A stretch of DNA of 64,000 nucleotides from Streptomyces sp. NBC_00223 (GCF_036199905.1 NZ_CP108109.1:3457501-3521500); one strand, 5' to 3'; positions 1 through 10,217 are shown, counted from the stretch's first letter. Numbers and translations: made by a program. The notes: generated by a model from the sequence alone, not told the origin.

Positions 1-1673
1 CCGGCAACGAGTACTGCCTGGTTGGGCGAGTCGGCAGCAGTCCGCCGTCGTTGCCCTGGATCGTGCAGACGATAACCCCGGTCGAAGGCGTGCACGTCTT
101 CGAGGTCACGGTGCCGCAGATCATCAGCGCGGCGGAAGTCGAGCAACTTGCAGCCGTCGGCCTGACAGTGGCGTCCGACGTCTCCATTCGGCCGGTCGGG
201 CTGGTGCCAAAATCCTGGGACGGGGACGGCGTCATCGAGTGGCTTGCGGGGGAGCCGGCGATGCTGGCCGTAAGGTCTGCTCACGCTGCGGACAAGTGCG
301 CGGTGACCGTAGACCACGGCCTTCCTATTTTGCTGGAGTTCCCAGAGGGCCAACCAGAGCTGTTCTTTGCTCTGGAGAACCTCGTGGTGGGTACGCACGA
401 TGTCAACGTCGCGCTGCTCACCCCGGAGTCGGATCGAGCCCTCTTCAGCGGCTCGCTGGCGATCACGATCCGTGACCAGCACACCAGTCGCGAAGCCGCG
501 ACGGAAGGTACTGCGATCCGACTGTTCACCACACCGGCGCGCCCAAAGATGCCTGAACTCTGGGATGGCAGGGCCAGTCTCTCGATCGACGGTCCGCTGG
601 AGACAAAGGCCGAACTATCGATCGCCCTATGTGACGGAAAGGGAAGAGAGCTGGCAAAGGAGTCCCTTGGCATCTCAGTGCCCTTCAGCGATGGCGCGTG
701 GGAGAAACTGAGAGATCGGGTGCTGCGCAAGAAGAAGTTGTTCAGCGCGTACGAAGAGGCCGAGTCCTGTGAAATATCGGTATTCCAGAACGGAGTCGGA
801 TTCGCATCTCTGGTCTGCGAACGCGGCTTCCACCCACTCCGCTGGGTGCTCGCCAAGCGGCGCAGGGGGCAACACGAAGCGCGGCTGATAGACCGGACAG
901 GCAACGACGACACGCAGGTGCACCTGTTCTCAGTGGAGGCCCCGCTGGTCGGCAAGGAGCATGACCCCCACGAGCCAATCACGGTGCCAGCGACAGGCGG
1001 ACTCCTGCAGGCGACGTCCGGCACGATGACAGCAGCGATCATCCTGCCGCCCGAGCCAAACGAACTGCGCCAAAGCCACCCGGCCGTGCCGCGATCCTCG
1101 GATGGCTCGCTCCTTGAGGTCCAGCGGCTCATCGAAGGCCACCGGCGGTGGCTCGATGCCGATGTGCCGGCCGACCCGTTCGCCCATCACCAGCAGCAGC
1201 GAGTTCTCGAGGCGGTTACTACGGCGTTTGTGTCGCTCATCGCCGGACATCGGTGGGCAAACCTGGAGCGCAAGCGCAGCGCGGCTAGCGCGTCCCGGAA
1301 ACTCGAACTGCTCGATGAGATGGGGAAGCTCGTAGGAGAGGCTTCCAAACAACGCACCGCTGCCCAGCAGATCGGTCGCAATCTTTGGCAGTGGGCGGAT
1401 TCACCGGCTGCGTTGAGCGAGGGATTTGCTGATGCTATTGAACTCATCGTGACGTCCAGCGGCATGGGCGATCCTCGTGCTGCAGCAGATTTTTTGCTCG
1501 CGCTGGCCAGCAGGCCAGGCTCGGTAGCGAACTGGGCAGAGCCCGAAAAGGAACGGCTCCTGAGTTGCGCGCTGATTTCCCCTGCACTCATCCGGGCGGC
1601 GAGGTTCGCGGTGCTGGGGACTGATTCCCTCCGGGATGCATCCGAGCAGCCGAATTCCGGGGCCGCCCGATGA
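1..1673 (+). CDS. Druantia-locus protein upstream of DruE, 5' end outside window
   Basis: The frame is open from position 3 without a stop, and the first possible start inside the window is only a TTG at 51, so the gene almost certainly begins to the left of the window. About 557 residues are visible. I recognise no catalytic motif. The N-terminal half reads as beta-rich; the second half is more helical, with charged stretches such as LERKRSAASASRKLELLDEMGKL. Its stop overlaps the next start by four bases (ATGA), which implies translational coupling. In type I Druantia, druE is preceded by druB, druC and druD, which lack known domains, so by position this could be a DruC-like protein. That assignment is inference from gene order only. 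Confidence 0.75.
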   Translation, partial: GNEYCLVGRVGSSPPSLPWIVQTITPVEGVHVFEVTVPQIISAAEVEQLAAVGLTVASDVSIRPVGLVPKSWDGDGVIEWLAGEPAMLAVRSAHAADKCAVTVDHGLPILLEFPEGQPELFFALENLVVGTHDVNVALLTPESDRALFSGSLAITIRDQHTSREAATEGTAIRLFTTPARPKMPELWDGRASLSIDGPLETKAELSIALCDGKGRELAKESLGISVPFSDGAWEKLRDRVLRKKKLFSAYEEAESCEISVFQNGVGFASLVCERGFHPLRWVLAKRRRGQHEARLIDRTGNDDTQVHLFSVEAPLVGKEHDPHEPITVPATGGLLQATSGTMTAAIILPPEPNELRQSHPAVPRSSDGSLLEVQRLIEGHRRWLDADVPADPFAHHQQQRVLEAVTTAFVSLIAGHRWANLERKRSAASASRKLELLDEMGKLVGEASKQRTAAQQIGRNLWQWADSPAALSEGFADAIELIVTSSGMGDPRAAADFLLALASRPGSVANWAEPEKERLLSCALISPALIRAARFAVLGTDSLRDASEQPNSGAAR

Positions 1674-2761
1674 ACATCAATGCGCTGAGCGGCCGGGAGG
1701 CCGCAAGACGCACCGTCTACGCGCTTGGCCTGGACGAGACGGTGATCGACCTGAGCGCGCCTGAAACGATCTGCTCGTCACTGCGCCGTGCAGCTGCGTT
1801 GCTCTGCCCGGCGACACCACGTGAACTCATCGACGCGGTGTTGGAGGTACTCGGCCCGCTCGACGCCCCGTCCTCGATCACTCGTGGCCAGCTAGCCACA
1901 CAGTTGGATCTCTTGGTGGCAATCGGCGACCTAGTCGAACTCCCGAACCGGAAGGATCGCGGAAGTAGGAGGCTCTATCTTGCTCCGCCCTCGTATGTGA
2001 CGAAGGCACCCGGGCGATACCTCTTGCTGGGTGTACGCCCCGACGGTATCCCGCTCTTGGACGAGTCCGTCGGCGCGGATGTGCGCCACGAGGGCCACGT
2101 GCGATCCGTCGAGCTAGATGCCACGACGGGACCGACTCGGCTGCATGCCGCCGGACTGCAGGGAATCAGCACTCACGACTGGCTCAGACGACCGAGCGTG
2201 GGTAGCGCCACCGCCATCGTCGCCGGCATGCATCAGCGCCTCGACGGGGCAACACAGTCAGGTCCCGTCAGCGACCTGACGCTCCTCGATCCAGAGTCGT
2301 CGATTCTCCATTACCGGAGCCGCTGGCGGCTACCCTCCGACAGCGACTGCGGAGACTACATTGCCCGTCGACCTCAGGCGTACGGCGCTCACTTGTGGTG
2401 CTGTGTTCGCCTGGAGAGCGGCGTGCCCTGGTCGCTCATCGATCTGCCGACTGACGATCCTGCTGCGTCAGCGTGCGACGAGGCGTGGCGGCTTCAGGCA
2501 GCGATCGACGCAGCACGGGGAAGGCCGCAGCTCGTACGTATCCGGTCCGCCGGTGGGACCACGGAGAGCCGAACTCTGGACCTATTCGGCCCTGTGCCCG
2601 GGTGGGCGCAACGTTACCTGGAACTCGTGGGCGTCCCCGCCCCGAGGGCCAGGGACGCCCTGATCACGTATCGCATGCCGCTCTGGACGATCGGCGAACT
2701 AACGAAGTTCTTCACTGACATGCTGTGGATGCACGTCAACGATGAGGGAGGAGCGGCGTGA
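1670..2761 (+). CDS. Druantia-locus protein with winged-helix-like N-terminus, directly upstream of druE
   Basis: The product has 363 residues. The ATG at 1670 sits in an ATGA overlap with the preceding stop, and the gene's own stop overlaps the GTG start of the helicase (GTGA), so the three genes form one coupled operon. Residues of about 30 to 110 look like a winged helix: a helical part (TPRELIDAVLEVLGPL), a second helix with ITRGQLATQLDLLVAIGDL, then a basic wing (NRKDRGSRRLYLAPPSYV). The remainder resembles no family I know. By position it corresponds to DruD of type I Druantia, but sequence similarity to DruD was not tested. A DNA-binding or adaptor role for the helicase is inference. 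Confidence 0.75.
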   Translation: MNINALSGREAARRTVYALGLDETVIDLSAPETICSSLRRAAALLCPATPRELIDAVLEVLGPLDAPSSITRGQLATQLDLLVAIGDLVELPNRKDRGSRRLYLAPPSYVTKAPGRYLLLGVRPDGIPLLDESVGADVRHEGHVRSVELDATTGPTRLHAAGLQGISTHDWLRRPSVGSATAIVAGMHQRLDGATQSGPVSDLTLLDPESSILHYRSRWRLPSDSDCGDYIARRPQAYGAHLWCCVRLESGVPWSLIDLPTDDPAASACDEAWRLQAAIDAARGRPQLVRIRSAGGTTESRTLDLFGPVPGWAQRYLELVGVPAPRARDALITYRMPLWTIGELTKFFTDMLWMHVNDEGGAA

Positions 2762-5700
2762 CCGCGGAAACGCCCACGATCGCAGAGACGGTCGCCAGCA
2801 TTCAGGCGGCCCTTCGGGACTACATCGAGGCCACGTACCACGTGGGACACCCCACCGTGATCGAGCAGCGTCGCGAGTTGCTGAAGCGGGAGGGCGTACT
2901 CTTCCGCGCGCCGTTCATCGAAAGTACTCCCCGCTACCAGCCTGGCCAAGGCTTTGGTGATCTTGAAATCGATGCAGCGTCAAGAGGGCTTTTGGTCAGC
3001 CTGAGTACACACGTCGGTGATCGCCAGCCACTCCTGTACGACCCCCCCTACACGCACCAAGCGGAGGCCTTGGAGTGGGCGGTTCGCGACGGCTTCAGCC
3101 TCGCGGTCACGACCGGCACGGGTTCTGGGAAGACAGAGACGTTCCTCGAGCCGATGCTGGCGAAGCTCGCGATGGAGGCTGCGCACAAGCCTGAGTCGTT
3201 CGCGGCACCTTCAGTAAGAGCCCTGATCCTCTACCCGATGAATGCGCTGGTGAACGACCAACTGGGACGTCTCCGCCTGCTGCTCGGCGATCCGCGCGTC
3301 ACTGCACAGTTCACGGCATGGGCTGGACGGCCAGCGCGCTTCGCCCGCTACACAAGCCGCACGCTCTATCCCGGTGTACGACAGCTCAAGAAGGACCAGG
3401 AGCGGCTACGCTCGATTGAGGATTTCTACATCGAATTGATCGACCGGGCGTCCAACCCGTCGGCGCAAGGACATAGCGAGGCGTCCGCCCTCGTTGAGAA
3501 GCTGCAGTCGCGTGGAAAGTGGCCGGCCAAACCGGACCTGAAGGCCTGGTATGGCGAACACGGCTCCCGCTGGAAAAACAGAGAGGGCGAGTTCATTCGT
3601 GCCGTCCTCCGACCTGAGGACCCCGAACTTCTCACGCGACATGAAGTATTGGACACGCCGCCAGACGTGCTAATCACGAACTACTCGATGCTTGAGTACA
3701 TGCTCATGCGTCCGCTGGAGCGGCCGGTCTTCGACGCAACCCGAACATGGTTGGAGAACAACCCGGACGAGAGGTTCCTCCTTGTCGTCGACGAGGCCCA
3801 CCTCTACCGCGGAGCGGGTGGCGCTGAGGTGGCGCTCCTCCTGCGTCGCCTCCGCGCAAGGCTCGGTATCACGCCCGATCGGCTGCAGGTGATCTGTACG
3901 AGCGCAAGCTTTGCCAGCCCGGAGTACGCGCGCCAGTTTGCCGCGCAGTTGAGTGGCAAGTCCGCAACTGAGTTCAAGACCGTGGAAGGGCAGCTCGCAC
4001 TGCGGGAACCCGCCACCTCTGGAGACGTCGAGGACGCACGCGTCCTTGCCGCCGTACCCACTCACGCGTTCTACGACGCGGAATCAGACGCGGGCCGTGT
4101 CAACGCGGTCCGTGGATTGCTGGAGTACCGGGGGGTCACTGAGGCGCCGGGGGCCACCGCCAGCCAACTGCTCTACGAAGCCCTCAGCGACTTCGCCCCG
4201 ATGAATTTGCTTGTGAACGAGACAATGCAACGGGCACATCCGGTCGATGAACTGGGCGCCCACATCTTTCCGATGGCTGAGAAGGAGGTTGCCGACAGGG
4301 CGGCCTCTACGCTGGTAGCGCTCGGAAGCGCCGCCCGCCGGTCAACGGATGACGCCGGACTGCTGCCATGTCGCGTGCACGCGTTCTTCCGGGGGCTCGC
4401 AGGGCTATGGGCCTGCCTCGATCCCGGCTGCTCGGAGGTCGACCGGGAGGCGCACCCGGAACCTGGGCCGGTGGGCAGGCTCTACGCCCAGCCCCAGGCC
4501 ACCTGTGGATGCGGAGCCCGAGTTTTCGAGTTGTACACCTGTAGGCACTGTGGCTCCGCTTACGCGCGAGCATATACGGACGATGTACTCAACCCATCTC
4601 ACCTCTGGCACGAGCCGGGTGGGGCATTCCAGTCCTCAGTTGGCTCTATTCCCGAACTCCAGGCACTCGATCTACTGCTAGAGGTTCCGTCGGGTGACCA
4701 AACCAAGGTAGAGCCTGCGGACCTCGACCTCATCACCGGGCGGCTCAATCCACTCGGGGAACTCGGCGACCGCACGCGCAGCGTCTTCATTCCTCGGCTC
4801 CGAGGGGGAGAGTCCATTGGAAGTGACGACGATGGTGAAGAGGGCGAGGCAAATGGGGAGTTCAAGCCTTGCGGTGTGTGCGGGCGCCTCGCTGGCGGTC
4901 GGTCCTCGGTGCAGGACCACCAGACGAAGGGTGACCAGCCCTTCCGGGCATTGGTGACTCGTCAGGTCGAAGTCCAGCCTCCGGGCGCGCAGCCGTACAG
5001 CGACTTCGCTCCGTTGCGCGGTCGCAAGGTGCTCGCCTTCTCTGACTCTCGGCAGGTCGCCGCGCGGCTTGCGCCCAACCTGCAAAATTATTCGCTGCGT
5101 GACGTCATGCGGCCCTTGATCCTGCGCGGGTGGCGGGAACTCGCTAATCACCCAGTTCTGGGGCCGATTCTCGACCTGGACAAGCTGTATGTGGCCGTCA
5201 TGGTCGGAGCGCATGTGCTGTCAGTACGACTGAGGCCGGAACTGCGCACTACAGAGTCACTCCACGTGATGGGCACGGTCGCACGGGCTATCGACAAGGG
5301 TGCGCTGACAGGCAACCTCAATGAGATGGGTGCGCTCCTCACGACCGCTCCTGCGCCACAGTCGCTGTTGCGGGCAATGTATGCAACGCTCACGGACAAG
5401 TACTACGGGCTGTCATCGCTCAGCTTGGCTTCAATCCGTGAGCGGGCGAACCTTACCGACGAACTGCTCGCGAAGCTGCCGGACATCGGTGGTGTCGCAG
5501 AGGGCGACGAGGCCAAGCTCGCGCTTATCCGGTTGTGGCTGGCTGCGTGGAGTACCCCTGGCATCTGGTTCTCGTCGATGACCGACGGGGACTGGTGGAG
5601 GCAGAAGGGAGGCGTCCAACCACACGCGGGAAGATTCGAGTCCGTCGATCGATTGCTCGGATCGAAAGCCGCGAGGCAGAAGTTCAGGGATGGGTGGCTG

Positions 5701-8319
5701 CAGACGCTGCTCACAACGTTCTGCGAATCGGTAGCTAGTGGTGCGCACCGGATTTCTGCCTCGAATTTGGCCTTGGAACTCGGTGGGCAGTGGGGCTACT
5801 GCGAACGGTGTCGCTTCACGCAGAGGCCACTTCCCGGTAGCCGCAAGTGCACCAGTTGCGGCGCTGATCGAGTCCGCATCCTCAACCCGGATACTGATCC
5901 GGTCTTCCAGGCCCGCAAGGGCTACTATCGGGCCAGCGCGGTCCGGGCTCTCAACGACCCACCTGAGCTGCCTATGAGCATTATCGCCGCCGAGCACACA
6001 GCTCAGCTCAACTCCGCGCAGTCTGACGCCGTATTCTCCAAGGCAGAAGAGCACGAGTTGCTCTTCCAAGACGTTGATCTTGGCCTGTCCCGGCAGGGAG
6101 AGCAGCCGCGCGCCGCCATCGATGTGCTGTCATGCACGACCACCATGGAAGTCGGCATCGACATCGGCAGCCTGACTGGTGTAGCCCTGCGGAACATGCC
6201 ACCCTCCCGCGCCAACTACCAGCAACGAGCGGGCCGGGCCGGCCGCCGCGGCAACGCGGTCGCCACCGTACTTGCTTTCGGTAGCGCTGACACCCACGAC
6301 GACCACTACTTCCGCCAGCCAGACCTGATGATCCGCGGCAAGGTCGACGATCCGGTGCTGACGATGGACAACGAAGAAATCGTCCAGCGTCATGTCATTG
6401 CGTACCTGCTGCAGCGCTACCACCAGGATCGGCTTCCAGCCATCCAGCCCGAGGATCAGCCCCAACTCTTCGAGGTTCTTGGGAAGGTCACCGCATTCAC
6501 AGGGACAACATCCCCGCTGAACCGAGCAGACCTGGAAGAGTGGCTGAAGAGCAAGGAGAACACGCTACGCGAAGAGGTCGCAGCGTGGCTTCCGCATGAG
6601 CTGAACCCGGATGCCCGTACAGCAGTCCTTCAAGACATCGTGACGAGGTCACTCTTCGAGATCGACAGGGCCCTTGAACTTGACCTCGACGGGTCGCCCG
6701 GGGAGACCGAGGCGGGGGAGGCCTCACGGGCAGGCACCGAAGTGGAGGCGGAACCCCCGGCCGAGGACGACGCGGAGGAGCCGAGCGCCCGACGAAGCCA
6801 GAAGAACCTGCTTGACCGTCTTCTGTACAAGGGAGTCCTGCCGCGCTACGCGTTTCCGACCGATGTGGTCGCCTTCCACGTCTTCGATGTCAACAGCTCT
6901 ACCCGGTTCAACACCGAGTTCCAATATGCGGCCAGCCAGGGGCTCACGGTGGCGCTTAGCCAGTACGCACCGGGCAAGGTGGTGTGGATCGATAACAAGG
7001 AGTGGACCTCTGGAGCCATCTACTCACCGGTCCAGAAAGAGCGTTTTCAAGCATGGCAGGAACGCCTGCTTTACTTCGAATGCCAGGTGTGCCACTACGC
7101 CAAACACTTCCCTCTCGATGAGGCGGAACGCGGAGAGGAACGAGACTGTCTGGCCTGCGGTGCCGAGGGTAAGTTCGGCAAGGCAAAGACCTGGATGCGA
7201 CCGCCCGGGTTTGCGCACCCAGCCGAACAGGATCCGGGAACCAGTCCCGACGACGCCCCCGCGCGCAGCTACGCGACGCGCGCCAAGCTCATGGCACCAG
7301 GGCCGACGGAGGAGACCGCCTGGAAGAGGGTCACTGACCGCCTGGCTCAGACATACCGCCGAGAGACTCTGCTCGTCACCAACACCGGTCCCCGCAACGA
7401 GGGATACACCTACTGCACCCGTTGCGGGCTCATCGAACCGACCGCTATGGCCACGGGAAAACTGCTCGCTACCCACAAGAAGCCTTACCCCGACGAGAAG
7501 GCACCAGAATGTCCCGGCACCGGTTCGACCCGAGGCATGGTGCTGGGCACCGACTTCATTTCGGACGTGCTCCTGGTTCGCTTCAAGGTGGACTCGCCGA
7601 TCACGCTAGGGCCAGCGAATCTCTCGACGCACATCGCGCTGCGTTCAGTCGCTGAGGCGCTCACGATCGCGGCGACCCGAAGGCTCGGCATTGAGGCATC
7701 GGAACTGCAGGCGGAGTACCGACCAGCGCTGACTCCCCTAGGTAAGGAAGGGCTGGAGGCCGAGATCTACGTCTACGACACGCTTGCTGGCGGAGCCGGC
7801 TTCACCCGAAGAGTCAACGACTACGGCGTGGAGATCCTCGAACAGACACTGGAACTCCTTGAGGACTGCCCGGAGAACTGCGACCAGTCCTGCTACAGGT
7901 GTCTGCGCAGCTTCCGCAATCGCTTCGAGCACAGCCTCCTCGACCGCCATGTTGGCGCCAGCCTTCTGCGGTACCTTGTCCACGGAACTAAACCGACCCT
8001 GAACGAGGAACGGCTCGAACGATCGGCCGACGCTCTCTACTTTGACCTCAGCAGTCGAATTAGTGACGTGCTCTTCAAGCGTGGCTGCAAGATCGAAATC
8101 GAGGGTGTCGGAGCAGTTACAGCGCCCATTCTCGCCCGGCGTGGCGACCAGCAGTGGATCTTCGGCGTGCATGATCCGCTAAGCCCTGGCGTGCCACCCA
8201 CCGATGAATTGCGTCGCGCGAAAAAGTCGGGCAACGTGCCGGTGCATCTGATCGACGACATGGTGATCTCTCGCAACCTTCCGTTCGCCAGCGGGCAGAT
8301 ACTTCAGGCCGTGACCTAA
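2758..8319 (+). CDS. druE: DruE-type DEAD/DEAH helicase with C-terminal DUF1998
   Basis: This 1,853-residue superfamily 2 helicase has a Walker A motif (GTGSGKTE, about 119-126), DEAH at about 345-348, a TSAS motif III near 381, and a motif VI (QQRAGRAGRRG) at about 1155-1165. Cysteine pairs that look like zinc ribbons occur near 560-610, 710, 1020-1045, 1445-1465 and 1545. The C-terminus carries the DUF1998 signature: YDTLAGGAGF near 1672 and CPENCDQSCYRC at 1704-1715. Length and architecture match DruE, the helicase of Druantia anti-phage systems. Other DUF1998 helicases (for example in DISARM, split over two genes) are shorter. The GTG start overlaps the upstream stop. Phage restriction by an ATP-driven DNA-acting complex is inferred from the family. 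Confidence 0.85.
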   Translation: MTAETPTIAETVASIQAALRDYIEATYHVGHPTVIEQRRELLKREGVLFRAPFIESTPRYQPGQGFGDLEIDAASRGLLVSLSTHVGDRQPLLYDPPYTHQAEALEWAVRDGFSLAVTTGTGSGKTETFLEPMLAKLAMEAAHKPESFAAPSVRALILYPMNALVNDQLGRLRLLLGDPRVTAQFTAWAGRPARFARYTSRTLYPGVRQLKKDQERLRSIEDFYIELIDRASNPSAQGHSEASALVEKLQSRGKWPAKPDLKAWYGEHGSRWKNREGEFIRAVLRPEDPELLTRHEVLDTPPDVLITNYSMLEYMLMRPLERPVFDATRTWLENNPDERFLLVVDEAHLYRGAGGAEVALLLRRLRARLGITPDRLQVICTSASFASPEYARQFAAQLSGKSATEFKTVEGQLALREPATSGDVEDARVLAAVPTHAFYDAESDAGRVNAVRGLLEYRGVTEAPGATASQLLYEALSDFAPMNLLVNETMQRAHPVDELGAHIFPMAEKEVADRAASTLVALGSAARRSTDDAGLLPCRVHAFFRGLAGLWACLDPGCSEVDREAHPEPGPVGRLYAQPQATCGCGARVFELYTCRHCGSAYARAYTDDVLNPSHLWHEPGGAFQSSVGSIPELQALDLLLEVPSGDQTKVEPADLDLITGRLNPLGELGDRTRSVFIPRLRGGESIGSDDDGEEGEANGEFKPCGVCGRLAGGRSSVQDHQTKGDQPFRALVTRQVEVQPPGAQPYSDFAPLRGRKVLAFSDSRQVAARLAPNLQNYSLRDVMRPLILRGWRELANHPVLGPILDLDKLYVAVMVGAHVLSVRLRPELRTTESLHVMGTVARAIDKGALTGNLNEMGALLTTAPAPQSLLRAMYATLTDKYYGLSSLSLASIRERANLTDELLAKLPDIGGVAEGDEAKLALIRLWLAAWSTPGIWFSSMTDGDWWRQKGGVQPHAGRFESVDRLLGSKAARQKFRDGWLQTLLTTFCESVASGAHRISASNLALELGGQWGYCERCRFTQRPLPGSRKCTSCGADRVRILNPDTDPVFQARKGYYRASAVRALNDPPELPMSIIAAEHTAQLNSAQSDAVFSKAEEHELLFQDVDLGLSRQGEQPRAAIDVLSCTTTMEVGIDIGSLTGVALRNMPPSRANYQQRAGRAGRRGNAVATVLAFGSADTHDDHYFRQPDLMIRGKVDDPVLTMDNEEIVQRHVIAYLLQRYHQDRLPAIQPEDQPQLFEVLGKVTAFTGTTSPLNRADLEEWLKSKENTLREEVAAWLPHELNPDARTAVLQDIVTRSLFEIDRALELDLDGSPGETEAGEASRAGTEVEAEPPAEDDAEEPSARRSQKNLLDRLLYKGVLPRYAFPTDVVAFHVFDVNSSTRFNTEFQYAASQGLTVALSQYAPGKVVWIDNKEWTSGAIYSPVQKERFQAWQERLLYFECQVCHYAKHFPLDEAERGEERDCLACGAEGKFGKAKTWMRPPGFAHPAEQDPGTSPDDAPARSYATRAKLMAPGPTEETAWKRVTDRLAQTYRRETLLVTNTGPRNEGYTYCTRCGLIEPTAMATGKLLATHKKPYPDEKAPECPGTGSTRGMVLGTDFISDVLLVRFKVDSPITLGPANLSTHIALRSVAEALTIAATRRLGIEASELQAEYRPALTPLGKEGLEAEIYVYDTLAGGAGFTRRVNDYGVEILEQTLELLEDCPENCDQSCYRCLRSFRNRFEHSLLDRHVGASLLRYLVHGTKPTLNEERLERSADALYFDLSSRISDVLFKRGCKIEIEGVGAVTAPILARRGDQQWIFGVHDPLSPGVPPTDELRRAKKSGNVPVHLIDDMVISRNLPFASGQILQAVT

Positions 8320-8337
8320 GCGAGAGTGGACAACGGA

Positions 8338-8366
8338 CCGCCGCCCACCTAATCCGAGGGCGGCGG
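8338..8366 (+). terminator. hairpin after druE
   Basis: CCGCCGCCC at 8338-8346 pairs perfectly with GGGCGGCGG at 8358-8366 around an 11-base loop, 18 bases after the druE stop. There is no T-tract, so it may slow or process transcripts rather than be a classical intrinsic terminator. It separates the druE operon from the DUF4365 gene. Confidence 0.55.
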
Positions 8367-8457
8367 GCCCGCTGTTACTGCAGCACGGTCCGAGCGGAAA
8401 CGGTCGCTGATCAGAGTGGCGGTGTTGACGCCGTCAGGAGAAGCCAGGAGGGGGTAT

Positions 8458-9024
8458 ATGCCAGCAGATGACATCGATGAGCTGATGAGTGAAGAGGACC
8501 TCGCGGAAGGCCAGGTTCCCATCACCGCACTACAGGAACACTTCAGCGTGTCGTTCACGCGAATGATCGCATACGCGGCCGGATGTTCCATCAAGCCTCA
8601 CGAGACTGACTTCGAAGGCGTCGACATTACGATCGCCTCATCGGCGGAGTATCGCGGCTTCTATGGCCCTCAATTCGAGCTTCAGTTGAAGTGCACCTAC
8701 CAAGAAAGCCTACTTAAAGACGATGGCATGACTTGGCGAATGAAGGCCAGACCATTTCGGAAACTGACGCGCAGCAAGCGGTACATTCCGGCATACCTCG
8801 GTGTTCTCCTCATACCCCGCGAACCGGAGCCATGGCTCAACGTAGAAGAGTGGGGGCTGTTCACGCGTAGCCGCATGTTCTGGGAATCTGCCGAAAATCT
8901 CAAGTACGACGGACCGATCAAGGACTACCACACGGTCCACCTGCCGCGTCGGAATCTTTTTACGGGTGATCAGCTCCGGGGCATCATGAAGTTCATTGGT
9001 GATGCAGAGGAGGGGCAGAGGTGA
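8458..9024 (+). CDS. DUF4365 domain protein (putative PD-(D/E)XK-like nuclease)
   Basis: The product has 188 residues from the ATG at 8458, preceded by AGGAGGGGG at an ideal distance; an upstream GTG at 8416 lacks such a site. The sequence fits DUF4365: HFSVSFTRMIAYAAG, then FEGVDITI (about 51-58), then a QLKCT strand (about 75-79), the order expected for a PD-(D/E)XK-like core where D and QxK supply the active site. The family is widespread in defence islands, often next to another unknown protein. Here its stop overlaps the GTG of the next gene. Nuclease activity is inferred from the fold class and has not been shown for this protein. Confidence 0.75.
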   Translation: MPADDIDELMSEEDLAEGQVPITALQEHFSVSFTRMIAYAAGCSIKPHETDFEGVDITIASSAEYRGFYGPQFELQLKCTYQESLLKDDGMTWRMKARPFRKLTRSKRYIPAYLGVLLIPREPEPWLNVEEWGLFTRSRMFWESAENLKYDGPIKDYHTVHLPRRNLFTGDQLRGIMKFIGDAEEGQR

Positions 9025-10217
9025 GCGGGACGGCATTTGACACCTACCGCGAGATCGCATCCGCGCTGACTCCGGCGGCAGTATCTCAGTTTCTCGCCTC
9101 CCAAGATTGGGAACTGGAACAGCGTCAGCCGAAAGTTCGCGAAGTCTGGCGCCATCGTTCGGATGGTCCGCTTCTGGCAGCGCCACGGGTCATGATTCCC
9201 TTGGCGACGGATTATGCCGACTTCGCACCGCGGTTTATTGATGTACTGGAGTCGCTGGGGCACATTCACGACTGGGATGCGGGTCAACTTCTCGAGCATG
9301 TCCTGGCCACGCGCGCCGACTTGTTCTTCGTTCGCCTCGACCAGCGCATGACTGACGGCACGATCCCTTTCAGGCAGGCCGAAAGAACATTGCAGGGGAT
9401 CCACAAGATGATGAAGGCCTCTGCCACGACAACCGCGGACCCCAATCACTCGCACAAGGGGCGCAGGCCCCTTGCGGTGGGAGAATTCCTGGAGGGGGCC
9501 GTAAGGCTCGGCCACACTAAGCGGGGCAGCTTTGTGTTCACCGTGGTGACGCGCTTGGGAGATGCCAACTCCCAGTCGGCGAATGACCCCGATGGGCCGT
9601 CTACCACCTTCCCTCGGCGAGTGATGGAGACCCTGGCCAGGGGGCTGGAGACTACGAGACTGTTGGCCCAATCTGGGGGGCACCAATCCCTCGTGGCACC
9701 GAACGGTTCAGGGCTCAGTGTGGGCCTGCTTGAGTCGCTTGAGGACTTGTCGGCACCAGAAGATCTCCATTCACTGGATTTGTCCTTTGAGTGGGCGGCC
9801 GCAGAACAAAGGCCGGACGTCGGGCTGGCGACGATTGTGTTCGGACAGGACTTGTTTGTCGAATTTCCCCATATTCGGGAGCGACTCATCCGGAGGTATG
9901 AGCCTGTCCGCCGAGAAACACTGGTCGGACTCGTAAAGTCCCTGGCGCGAGACGACTTCACGCCCAGAGGCGACGAGGCGGCGATTGTCACCGTCGCGGC
10001 AGAGGTGAATGGTAGGGTATTGCGGGCTCAAGTTCCTCTGGCAGGGGAAGACCATGGCTGGGCCATCATGGCGTACAGACGCCAGCTCCCCTTCACCGTT
10101 TCCGGGGACTTGTCCTATGAGCGCCGTGCTTGGCGCCTGACCGGCGAGATCGTGGTCGATTCAAGTTTCCTGCGTCACATCTCAGGGTCTTCAGCTCCGG
10201 ACCCCGGAGATGGCTAG
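9021..10217 (+). CDS. Unknown protein coupled to DUF4365 gene
   Basis: The product has 398 residues. The GTG start lies in a GTGA overlap with the DUF4365 gene and follows GAGGAGGGG, so the two are co-translated. I do not recognise the family. The sequence has an acidic-hydrophobic N-terminal region (ALTPAAVSQFLASQDWEL) and a long middle helical region, and ends in a beta-rich part. No Walker, nuclease or methylase motif is visible. It is probably the partner of the DUF4365 protein, forming a two-gene unit next to the Druantia genes, or a late component of the druE operon past the 8338-8366 hairpin. Confidence 0.65.
   Translation: MSGTAFDTYREIASALTPAAVSQFLASQDWELEQRQPKVREVWRHRSDGPLLAAPRVMIPLATDYADFAPRFIDVLESLGHIHDWDAGQLLEHVLATRADLFFVRLDQRMTDGTIPFRQAERTLQGIHKMMKASATTTADPNHSHKGRRPLAVGEFLEGAVRLGHTKRGSFVFTVVTRLGDANSQSANDPDGPSTTFPRRVMETLARGLETTRLLAQSGGHQSLVAPNGSGLSVGLLESLEDLSAPEDLHSLDLSFEWAAAEQRPDVGLATIVFGQDLFVEFPHIRERLIRRYEPVRRETLVGLVKSLARDDFTPRGDEAAIVTVAAEVNGRVLRAQVPLAGEDHGWAIMAYRRQLPFTVSGDLSYERRAWRLTGEIVVDSSFLRHISGSSAPDPGDG

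Noticed and set aside
2758..8319. DISARM helicase interpretation of the DUF1998 protein
   Set aside because: DISARM has DrmA and DrmB as separate proteins together with a methylase and a DrmC nuclease. Here helicase and DUF1998 are in one 1,853-residue chain, with a DUF4338 protein nearby and no methylase.
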